A stretch of 62,000 nucleotides of DNA from positions 68,859 to 130,858 of the forward strand of contig NW_019091399.1 of the NCBI RefSeq assembly GCF_001949145.1. The letters are read 5' to 3'. This stretch comes from Acanthaster planci. Taxonomy: Eukaryota; Echinodermata; Asteroidea; Valvatida; Acanthasteridae. The position numbers and the translations under genes were made by a program. A model generated the notes under the pieces. That model was given only the letters and a program-made list of their open reading frames with translations, was not told where the DNA came from and searched no databases. Positions 41,301 to 53,300 of the stretch are shown in pieces; positions within the stretch are counted from its first letter, which is position 1; every line of letters begins with the position of its first letter.

Positions 41301-44300
41301 CTGTTGTAGAGTAGGTACAAAGGTCACTGATAAATGATTTATGACCCATGCCCAATCTACATCCCTGGACAGACTGACCCACCAATTTTACCAAAATTGC
41401 AATCCACCGATCATTCAAAATCAGAATGTAAGGTTTTCGTCTTCCTTGCCTTATAAACACAGTTACTATAAAGAAAAGTTGCTACAGGTATTTCCCTAGT
41501 GTTCTTTTATTCAAGTTTGACTTATATACATGTACATGTAGCCTAGGAAAATTAAGGCAAAGATCTTCAAAGAAGGGTAAGATTTCCAAGCCAAACAGCC
41601 CAAAGGCTGGCAGTGGCGTAGCAAGCGGGGGTGCACCCCCCCCGATAAAAATTTTCAGTCGGCAAATAAAGGGTCAGTCGGCAAATGAAACTGAAATTGA
41701 CGTCATGAATTATTGACGTACATCGACCAGTGGGCAAAGTGACCCTGGCATATCCCCCCCCCAAAAAAATGCCTTCACTACGCCGCTGATGGATGGTATT
41801 TGCTTTTCCTATGTTGGCCAATTGTCAAAGTTTGTAAGGAAATACTCTGTTACAATCTACATCCAATCTTGTTTGCTCCAAATGAAGAGCTTGTCACAAT
41901 GAGGAACCACACAGAATGCTTGGTACCAGCTCTGCTTAGACCATAGAGCAAGGACCCTTAGACCCAATGCCAACCCAGTGACTAATTTCTGCTACCTTTC
42001 TGTGAATTTGATTCATGATTTGTCGTGGATGGTCGCCTTTGGTCTAATTGGTCCCTTGAGATGAGCCTTCAGGAATAACAGCCCAGAGCAAACAGCTGGC
42101 CTTCATGTCTTCCTTCCCCTCAGTTCGGTTCGACATCCTCTTGTCATCAGCTCTTTGCAGCATCATGGATGTTATGATTGAAGTGACCCACTTGTTGTCC
42201 AAACAGGACAGTCATTAATGCCTGCCACCTTCCTTGGAAGGATGAGCAACTTCCCTGCTCGCGATTAGTAGGAGGTTCATCATCGATGACATCCACCCGC
42301 TTGTCATGAATGCAGCCCATCACCAACCCTTGTTCTCATGTTTTCTTCATGTCACAGGGGTTTTCCATCAACTCCTCTGCAAATAGTAAATGCCAGTGAA
42401 GAACGTGTTTTCCTCTTTGTATGATATTTTGGATTCACTTGTCCACTCTCTGCTTCCCTCAATTCTCTGATCTTTCTCAAGAGACCCCCCCCAGTCCTGT
42501 GCTTCTGCATCTTTGAACTCTGTTTTTAGCCTTGTCTTAATTACCCTTTACCTTCAGTGGCCTTTGAACATCATGCACATCGATCAAGTGGCTGTAGCCG
42601 CTAGTAACACAAGGCCACAGTGACTGCAGCTGCCAGCCACCAGTTTCCATAGTCTTATTAGCCGTAGCCAAGTAGTCCAGACATGGCTTAATTGATGCTC
42701 CTGACATACATGTACATGTAGCTGTCTAGCAGGTGGAGTTGGGTTGGTTTAGAACCACACTGCTGCCTCTGTGTTGCAGATTCAAATCCCACCCCAGCCA
42801 ACACATGGATTGGTGTTTCAGATTTGATGGTTCTGCGTGATTTTTGTCTAATGTCACACACTTATTAAGTCAATAAAACCAATTCTTGAGCTTCAGCTGT
42901 CAACTTTCTTCAGGATTCTGGCCAGGAGGGTTGCTAGGTGCTGAGTATGAGGGGGAGAGGTTTGATTCTTGCAACTTGCAAGGACAACGATCTGCAAAAT
43001 GTGTCCTTGGACAGTTTTCCTGTGTGACTGTGATCCTGTTTGTGCCTTTTCAACATCCTGCTTGTTTTCATCAAGCCCGGCATTACTCTAATTACATTAC
43101 CCCTGAGGTGACCAAGAATCAGTTGTTGGGTATTTCACAAATGCAAAATGTCTCGGAGACAGAGAAACTTCCCAAAACTTGGCAATTCATAAACAGATCA
43201 ACCCAAGCTTACTTCTCATTTCCTTGAAAGGTAACTTTTTTAAGCTGACTGCAAAACAGAAGTGAACAAAAATGCAGTTTTCCATTCACTGTTGTAAATG
43301 CAGAATCTTTGAAGTATTTGCATTTGTGATCATTATAGAAGAAAAGAGTTTGCTCCAGAAATTAGTTTGTGCAAGTTTTCTGCTAACTTGGGAGAGCTAC
43401 TTATAACAAGTTTTACATCTCCTTACACATACATGTACATTCAACATAAGATTTTAATTTTTATGTAAAATTCAAATCAAAACCCACTGAGTAGTTCATA
43501 TTCAGAATTTCCTTAATTGATGACTCGTTTATGTGTCACATCGTCTGATGGCCAAATTGTATTCAGCTAGTTGAAGTAAAGTTTGATAAACCCTTGAAAT
43601 TTCATTACCCTGTAAAATCTCTGTACAATTTTAGAAAATGCCTCCGTGAGAAATCGTATTTTCAGTGTGTTGGGNNNNNNNNNNNNNNNNNNNNNNNNNN
43701 NNNNNNNNNNNNNNNNNNNNNNNNNNNNNNNNNNNNNNNNNNNNNNNNNNNNNNNNNNNNNNNNNNNNNNNNNNNNNNNNNNNNNNNNNNNNNNNNNNNN
43801 NNNNNNNNNNNNNNNNNNNNNNNNNNNNNNNNNNNNNNNNNNNNNNNNNNNNNNNNNNNNNNNNNNNNNNNNNNNNNNNNNNNNNNNNNNNNNNNNNNNN
43901 NNNNNNNNNNNNNNNNNNNNNNNNNNNNNNNNNNNNNNNNNNNNNNNNNNNNNNNNNNNNNNNNNNNNNNNNNNNNNNNNNNNNNNNNNNNNNNNNNNNN
44001 NNNNNNNNNNNNNNNNNNNNNNNNNNNNNNNNNNNNNNNNNNNNNNNNNNNNNNNNNNNNNNNNNNNNNNNNNNNNNNNNNNNNNNNNNNNGGGGTGTTG
44101 GGGTGTTTGTTTGTTGTTTTTTTGGTAGCCCTGGTTGTGCATGTTTTTTTTTATTGAATCTGATCAAGAGCAGTTGCACTCCCAGAGAGCTTGATCCTTT
44201 CACCATAGCAACTGTAACACCCCATCTGTCAAATTAGAACACATGTATTTTCACCGGAATCGTTGAATTTACTCCCCATAGTTGTGGGAAGCCTGTAATT

Positions 44301-47300
44301 GACAACATACCGTGCGTAGGGCACGCATTTTTCTTCTCTAGCCAGAGTTTGTAGCATTTTTTGTTCACTGACACAACGCATGAGTGATCATGACAGGTGT
44401 AACGTGGGCCCACAGGTGTGCGAAGGTGGGGCAGTAAACACTCTTTAAAATTGCTGTTTCTTAATATCTGGTTTTACTTAGAGTTGTTTTGGGAAGTGTA
44501 ATTTGTTGAAGGGTTCTCTTCAGAGTTGCTGGAGTGATCTCTGCATATCATTTATTTCATGTCAGATGCTATTGATTTGTAACCTCATATGTACAAATAG
44601 CGTACCATATTATTGAAATATTAGCGCAAGAAGAATTTAAAGGGGTGAGAAGGCCCATGTGAAACTTTATTGGCTTACATGTAGCTTTATGTATGGCTCA
44701 AGTGTATCTATGAGTAGTTTGGACAAAGTTCTAGTAGGGCAACTTGTTACAGATTAGTATCCACATTGTTTCGCCATAGAAGTAGACATCTGAAACAGTT
44801 GGTTTTACTTATTAATGTAATCTAAAACAAAGTTTATTGTAGTATTGGATTAAGAAAGGAGAGCTGTGTTAAGTATTTTGCCCATGATCTCTACTCCGAT
44901 AATGGGGTTTGGTTTCCTGGCCCTACAGTCATTGCTGGAGTACTGCACCATACCATACTTTCTAATACAAGTGCCCTTTGCAAATGAGAAATTGCCTTGC
45001 CCCTTCAAGAACAAGTTCCTGTCCTGCTTGGTCTATTTTTGGAATGAAAACTGCAGGTTCACCATTTAGTACCAAATCAAGTTGGTATGAGAAGGTTTAA
45101 GACTTCATTGTGAGGCCTTATTGGGAGCCATAAATCTGCCTGTCATCAGGTCTTTCAAGCTGTTGGTCTATATCCTAATGATGACATAGCTTCACCACTG
45201 ACCATCTGGTCAATACAGAGATTGCCTGCATTCCATCACTGACTGGGCAAGCTAATTACAATGGCATCTGATCAATTTCAGCCAGCAGTGCCAACTTTCA
45301 GTGTCCTCCTCTACTTCGCACCCCCAGAACCCTGTTTCACACTCCCACCCCTCATTGAAGGATTTGTCATTCTCTGCATCGACCTTGACCTTGATGTGCT
45401 GAAAAGAATTATGTTTTTAATTTCAGGCAACACTTGGAAGTTGACAGTGCTAGGCTATCATAATCCCTCTCAAGGCACCAACCCAGATTTTTTTGAATTA
45501 GAAAATTAAATGCAGCTGAGTAAAATGTCCAGCTTAGTTTCCACTGTTTTAAAATCCTATCGATTTGCCAGCTGTTTTGCCCCAAACCCTACTTCAAAAA
45601 CTCTCAACTGTGACATACATGAATGTGTCTCCGCCATTACATACATCTTGCTTTTTGTAAAGGCTCTGTTTGCATGAATTTCTGGGGCACAGTCTGAGAT
45701 CCACATCGAGAATTTGTGAAGACACTGTACATGCATGTCGTTCACTGCTCACCAAATGCTGACCAGGGGTTATGTGCAGTACATGCACCTTATAATTATG
45801 GCACATACCAATCAAATGCACCTGTCTAAGTGGGAACAGTGAATGTTGTTCAGTATTCAGTATACTGAATATATCCAATCCAGACTTGACAGAAAATTTG
45901 AAATGCCAAGGTATTTAATCATTTTAAATAGCACTTATTAGCATTTTTTATCTTCTTATATCAAAGAAAGCTGATTGGATGTTTGCATTCCGACCAGACA
46001 TTGACTACTAAATACCAGAGACAGTGTAATTAATAAATGCGTTGCCATAATTAATTCCGCCATCCACTTAAGACATGTCCATATTGTATTTACTGGGGTT
46101 GTTGCACTTTATAAGCTCATCGTCTTTCCCTTTGCCAACATGCTCAGCAGTTGAATGCACTTTCTTTTAGTATAGCATATCTTATTATTTTATGCAAACC
46201 ACAGTGGCCTGAGGCAGGTGCATGGCCCAAAGCCTTTGGACTTCCTGGATTGCTATGGGGATGCGAGGATGTCACAGAGCCAATCACTGACCGGCTTAGC
46301 CCTTGAAAGGAGAATTCCCTTAAATCCCTCTCATTTGTTACTATTGAGTTAACATTTCTCATTGCAGATATCCTTCCCTATACTCAAATCTCTTGGATTT
46401 GGTTCCTGGGTAGTCAGCATTTTTTTTCTTGTTTGAAATGGCCATTTGTACAAATCATCAGTTAATATTACTCAGGTCAGTCAGTCAATCAGACTGTCAG
46501 GGGCTCGAATCTAGCTTCTGGTGTTGAGTCCTTAGGCAAGTCACTTTACCCCAATTGCCTCTTTTTAACCAGGAACATGAATACTGGCATGAAGCCAAGG
46601 AGTTACCTTCTATAGCAACCTACATGTACCAGTTGGACAGCCTTTTACTTGTAGAAGCATCTGGAAATAATGTGGAAGCCGTTGCTGCAGGATGGCAGAA
46701 GTTCAGCAGATAGAGGAAGTAGGTGTTGATCCCACCTCTTCTAGTCAGGCTTCATTTTGTCATCTGTGGTAACTGGTACTCAGCCACCGAAGGGACATTT
46801 CCTCCACACTATTTTATTTGTCTATTTTGCCTTCCTATACAAATGATTCCTGTTCCTCTGACTAGACTTAATTCAAGACTGATTCTGTGCTAGCCCGTTT
46901 ATTATTAGCTGCAGCAAGATGGAGCCGCTGAAGGGAAGCTTCCTAGCTCGGGTTATAGATAGAAATAGTACAGTCACCTTCCTAGTCTTAAGTCAAGTCT
47001 GATCAAAGTTTAGGACTGAAGTCATTTACTAAGGTTTGCTCTCAGAAAACCATACGCGAAGCAGTTACAGTTTGAGATTCGGTCTTGTTGGATTAATTGG
47101 CACTGCTTGATTTAGAGGAAAGCAGAACTGATGAGAAAGAGAGCTATAGGCTTCGTGCAGTGACAATTGAGGGCAGTGTGTTTTTGCAAGAGAACCAAAG
47201 GAGGGTCATTTGATGACTTGCATTAATGTTTGTGTCCTAGCATCAATATTTGTTGGTAAAAAGCAGACGCACATTTGGCCAGTGGCATGAGCCCAAAGTA

Positions 47301-50300
47301 CATGTATACGTTGTGTTTGATATCTCAATTGCCAAACCTTGCTTTGGAAATGCCTTTCTTAAAACGTGTTCTCAGCATTAGAGGGCACCACTCGTTCAAA
47401 CTTCCATTCCACCCAAAAATGGTTTAGTAATTGGATCCACCTGCTGTGTAGCAGTATTTACCCCAACCTGTACACGAGTGTAGGAAAGCCAAGGGCCATT
47501 ATGCCTCCACCCTGACATCCTGATCATGTACCATAATCCTTTCCCTTCTCCCAGATCTTTTTTATCCCTCCCCCCCCAAAAAAAGGAGCACCACATTTCC
47601 TAATAAACACAAGATGATTCTCCACCGCCAGGTCGACCCTCTCTGACAGACAGTCCCTTCCTGTCCATCCCTGACCTCAATTCATCCACACAGTTCTGTT
47701 TCCTCTCCTAGAGACCCGCCGCTAACCCAAACCAAATGTGACTCCTTCTTGGTCCAGTGTGCACAACCTGTGATTGTGTGTGAAAACTTTGTTAATTTGA
47801 AAGCCAATTTCCCCACTCCCCTTCTTCTACCCCCACCGGCAGTACCTAATTCCTTTGGTGTGGGGAAGTGGAGCAAAGGCGCTATTTATACCCCCCTGGT
47901 GAAGCTTTACAAGTTGATCTTGTTATTTACAAGTCCCCATTCAGCAACCAGCAGCCATCCCTGATTTGGTTTTTCCCCTTCCCTGATAAAACTGGTTTCC
48001 TTCTTGGCACAAACTGACGACGCCCTGGAGACTACAGGTGTTTATTTTCATTCTGTCAGATCCGAAGATGAAGCTTGTCGAATACATCTATGTATGTATG
48101 TATGTCACAGTGTCTTCACTGTAAAATGTTTTTCTCATATGTTCTGAATCTTTGGTCTCATGCGGCGGATGTATGATATGTATATCGAATCTTAGGCAAA
48201 ATTGCCAAGAGGAAAATGGGCATTCTTTTAATTTTAAATTACAGAACTTGCTTCAAGAAAATAAACCATGCCTTATTTTTGGCCTTTGGATTGACAATTT
48301 GTGACTTTCTCTTATAAAGTGAATCACCTCTGTAAATACCTACAAACAAAACAAAAAGGAAGTCATTTGGTCAAGCTAAAAGATTCGGACAGGATAGATA
48401 TCTCAGATCCCCCTGCTGGTGCTATTGTGTGCTGTACAGTTCAGGGCAATCAATCATGACACTGGGCATTTTGCAAGAATTTTTGTAATGTGTTTCTGAT
48501 CTTCCCATCGTCCCGTGCTCCCTTGTCAAATAATCACATGTGGGTAGGTGTGAGTCTGCTCCCTAAACCATAGCAGATTTGCCAGTGTAGTGTGAAGGAA
48601 GGAAATTTTCAAACAGCCCTTCAGTCCCTTCGAAAGTGTTTAGAAAAGCAAATGGACAGGCACGCCCCGTTACCGTACCGTCACCCTCTTTGGTGTTTGG
48701 CAGCAGAGCGTAGGCTAGACATCCCTGGATGGCCAGTCTGCTAGTCAGGTGTTATCATCCATCTACAACAGGTTGAGCCAGCTGTAAGTCAATGGTCCTC
48801 CAGTTGCTACTTCCTTCCTGATCTTGCTCATCGGCTTAGCCCCATCCCCCTCCCCCTTCTTTCACCATCCCCAGAGCTGGGGCATGTTTCTTGGAGACGC
48901 TTTGATGGAAATTTTTGTTTTGTTTTCTGTGTGTTTTGTTGCATTTTGTTTGGTTTTTGTTTTTTGGTCATAATGTGCTCTGTTTTGTATGTGTGGTTTG
49001 ATTGAGCTGGGTTCAGAATTCATCCCAGGTGGTTGAATTGCATTTTGGTTTTTGGTCACAATGTGCTCTGTTTTGTATGTGTGGTTTGATTGAGCTGGGT
49101 TCAGAATTTATTCCTGGTGGGTGAATTTGAGCAGGAGCAGTATTATAATAATGATTACCAGAATTGTAACAAATTATTATAATTACTAATAACAACTAGT
49201 ATATTAAAGTGTTCATGCTGGCTTTTAACCATGGTTCAAATGGACACCTTTTGCTGCCTTGTGGATGAAAAATGATAAACAGTCTATCTGCCATTTTGTC
49301 TCCAAAATTATTCATGAGATTCTCCTCACAGTTCTTGATCATTTCTGAAATTCGTTCTCTTCCACACATCATTAGGCCCTGTACATTGCAAGTTCTTTAA
49401 CATGTACATGTAGATTATATACAGTCACGTAAACAGACTTTTTTTAGTCTTTAGGCCTATGTTGAAATGATTTTTCTCAGTTTTTGTAATGTGTGTATTC
49501 TGCAATGATTTTGGTGTAATTCGGACTGAAAATTTTCGAAGTTATAAAATTGGGAAACCAGCCAAAATCTACATACTGTCACTTAGAATATTTATTTTTG
49601 AGGGCTTTTTTGCTTAGCTAACAATGCCCTTGATTGTATGGTGTGTACTTAATGACTGTGTATATAGTCATTCTCAACTCCTTTATCTCGCTAGAGGGAA
49701 CTTTGAAAATGAAACTTATTTCCTTTCAGCTAACTTCAGTTTCCTTATTTTGTTGTCCCCTACATATCTGCCATATGTTTGCTTCATGTATGTGTCCACA
49801 CATATCAGGAGGTTTGACATACTCTGTTATAATTAGTGACCGTCTTTTGACAGCTTGTCTTTGTTTTATGAATTTGTTTTCATGTCTTTTACTCAGAAAT
49901 ACCCTCAAAAGGAAGAAAACGTCTTTCAGCACTGTAACTGTTCTCTCATATGAATATAATTGTAGAGGCTGTGGGACGTGTCATGTTGCTAGTAAATGAC
50001 TCCGATAACAGATTTCTGATTTACAATCTGCTTCAAGTGTTCTTTTTATTTCTCGTTTTTCATACATGTATGTCCTGCAAGGAAATTTGTTCTTAAAAAT
50101 TGAAGCAGGCGTTACTTTGCAGTTAATTACTTTGTCATTTAGTTTTTGCTTTGTTTCAGTTTAGAAAGAATGTGATTATTTCAAGTAAACAAAACTTTCT
50201 TCTACCTGTTTCCTTTGCTTTTCAGAATTGTGTGGCATGGGGCTCATTCAAAGAACATGTAAATGTGTATATGTGGTATTGGTTCAGTTGTATAAAAGAA

Positions 50301-53300
50301 ATTTAGATTATTGCAAGAGGACAATTTGTGAGGAAATAAGAAAATGATGATCGTTAAATGCCATTTTTGTGTTCCAACATTGAGATGTTTGGATGTGCAA
50401 TGTGAAGATAAACAAGTACATTTTTCTAATTGGCCACTATCTTAAGATCCCTAGGGCCAGTGAGATGAGAGGAGGCCTTGCTTCAAAATTACAGTTCCTG
50501 TCTGAAGAATAAAAATAACCCTCACATGTGCCCTCAACACCAATGAGAAAATGACGGGCGTTGGGCATGATTTATGAGTATTGTAACCTGTGCTTTATTA
50601 AGTGCCAAAAGTTACTCAGAAAGACTCGGCAGAAAAAAAAATGAGGGAGGAAACAGGTTTTTGCCAGGTGTGAGAACAGGCAGCCAAAAATTCTTAGAGT
50701 TTCCACCATCAGGCAGACGTGAGAAAATGAGAGAGGTTGTACAACCTAATTAGTGGTAGATGTACATGTCTGCTGTAAAATAATTCTACAGTGGACATTT
50801 GAAATTTCAAAGATGAAATCTTCTTACCTATAGCTCTCCTACTGTATCCATCAATACCTATTGGGAGTTTGGGGAGGTATTAGCAGGACTGAGGAAGGTA
50901 GAGTCCAGCCATTGTTACTTTTCATAGGACTTGTTGCTGATGGAAAGTTCGAGTGTGAAGAAGGAATCTTAGGCTTCTTGCAAGGCTTTTGATTTAGGAG
51001 AGGCATGACGGCTTGTAGCGACATAGAAGATATTGGCTGGATTTGTTCTTCAATTTTGTTGGGGATTATTCTTGTTGAGCTGCTGCGCATTGAAATTTGT
51101 GTTGGTTAAGCACAAACAGGTTATTAGTGAAAATGTCATCGGATATTGCTTGTTAAAGATTCTCTGCTGATATTTTTTCAACCTATGAGTTTACTCTGCA
51201 AAATTTCCAATTTGTAGTACCACGAAATGAAATCTAAACGGCCAGACAATGAATTACATGTGTGTGTAGCAGCACAGTGTATGGTTGGTTTTATTGGTCA
51301 GTTTGAGTTCTGCCCTTTCTTTGGACTGTGGGAAGATGTTTCCAGTGCTAACCAGGGCCTGCAGCCAAAATGTCCCATTTGACCAGGCGCCTAACTCAAA
51401 GGGATGTATTCCTCTTGACACAGCACACAAACTGGAAGGAAGAGACTGCTTAGTTGCAAATTATGTAGAGCAGACAGTCTGTCAGTAGTGCTTAGCCCTC
51501 AGTTGAGGCATGCTAGCAGGGGGCTTATGTAACTGCTCAACCCTTGCTAGACTTGAAGGGAAGAGATCCGTTTGGGAGGGGTTTAGGGAGGATCTACTGT
51601 GGGTGCCAATACAGGTTGGTTGATGACATTTCAATTGTGGGAGTCTTGTGGCTTGACATGTCTTGTGCTTCATTCAGTGGAGGATATGTTGAGGTAGCTT
51701 ATTCCTTATTAGATTGAGGGTGTGCGTAATTAGATATAACCTCAGGTAGCCCAGGCTACTTAAAAGATCACCAAAATATCAAGGGGCATTAACTTATTAT
51801 TTTATGGTTATATTGGATACCGGCTTTAAAGGAAGACTGTATTGGTACCGGGTATGTTCACCACTCTTCATGTCACAGGGGTAGGTTCTTTAGTAAGGGA
51901 ATAAAATGTGCTTGGTCACGTTTCAGACTGGCTCAGGAGAATGGATGGAACTAATGCCCAAGCTGCAGGCGAGGGCGTTATCAGCGTTCAGTCGCCTGAG
52001 CCAAGCACATATTTATTCCCACTCATAAATACCTTTTGAGTCGGAGAGTCAAAAGAAGTTAATATATGATGGATTTCCAATGATTTTGTTCCAAAATTTT
52101 ACTTTCATTTTCCCAAACACCCCTGACCATTTTTTTGTATAATCTTTGTGTTTATTGTCCAAAAGAATCTCCGTTATGGATCTGACCAATCAGATTTGAT
52201 TAAACTGTCTTGTATCCAGGTGCCAGCGCGTGGTTTACGCAGCAAACATCATCACTTCTCTGTGGGCATTATCAAATGTTAATACTTGGTCAAGTTGCAA
52301 GTTGTTGAATATAGAGAATGTGGGCATTTATGAATAAAGTATATTATCACCCCTATGTTTGAAATGGTTGTTAAACCATGAGTGGCCTTGCAGTCCATTG
52401 GTTGTAAGTTATAGTGGCCTGGTCCATTTTGTATTCAGGGGAGGCAGTGAGAGCTGCGAGTCAACTTACTGGGTTATCTGATTTTGAAAGCAGCTTGTAC
52501 ATGTCTTCTCTGCTACATGCGTACTTTGCAATTACAATTAAGCATTTGTTTTTTTAATGAAGAAATGTATCTTGCAAGCTTTTTTGCAGATGAAGTGTAC
52601 ATGATGTGAATGAAACTTCTTTGTACATTGCATTTATTGTAACCTCGTTCCACACGTTTCTGTATAACTTGCCTTCTGTAAATTACTTACGTCAAGTTTC
52701 ATTTCCTCCTCTCAGGTGTGGCTGTCCAATGATGGAGGGGATAGTTTTCATCAAGTTCTCATTCTGTATCATAACGAAACTATAAATGGCTGCTATATCA
52801 GTGCACAAGGAGGTGACGTGATCTTTACGAGCAACCTTCACAAATTGTTTTTTGGTAAAACAGGTGTGTACCTTTTTTCTGTAAAGATTCCCCAAATAAA
52901 ACTATATTCTTTGGTAAAAAAATTTGCATTAATTGTTCAGGTGAGTAGAATTCCTTAGTGACTCTATTGTGCTCATTTTGTTGAAAGTTGGCCATACACA
53001 TGTATTTACACCTGTATTAACCACTTCCTGCCGGGGACTCCGGAATCGGAGACGTATGGTTTATATGCGTGGCCAGGGTCTCCGAACTTGGACAAAGGAA
53101 ACAGGGCCCTGTAACAAAAGACAGTACTCCAAACAAAAGACCAGGCTGCTGGGCATTACCAACATTTTTCACTCTCAAAAGTGGTGGTAATCCAGCCTTG
53201 TTTTGAAACCGTATACCAGGGTTTGGGGCATTGAGAGCAAGCGGATTACCACCGGGGACAAAAGCGCTCCACCGCTGCAGCGATGAGCCACTCAGCACCC

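Noticed and set aside
43567-44237. Several 160-191 codon frames
   Set aside because: They run through the run of Ns and have no meaning.
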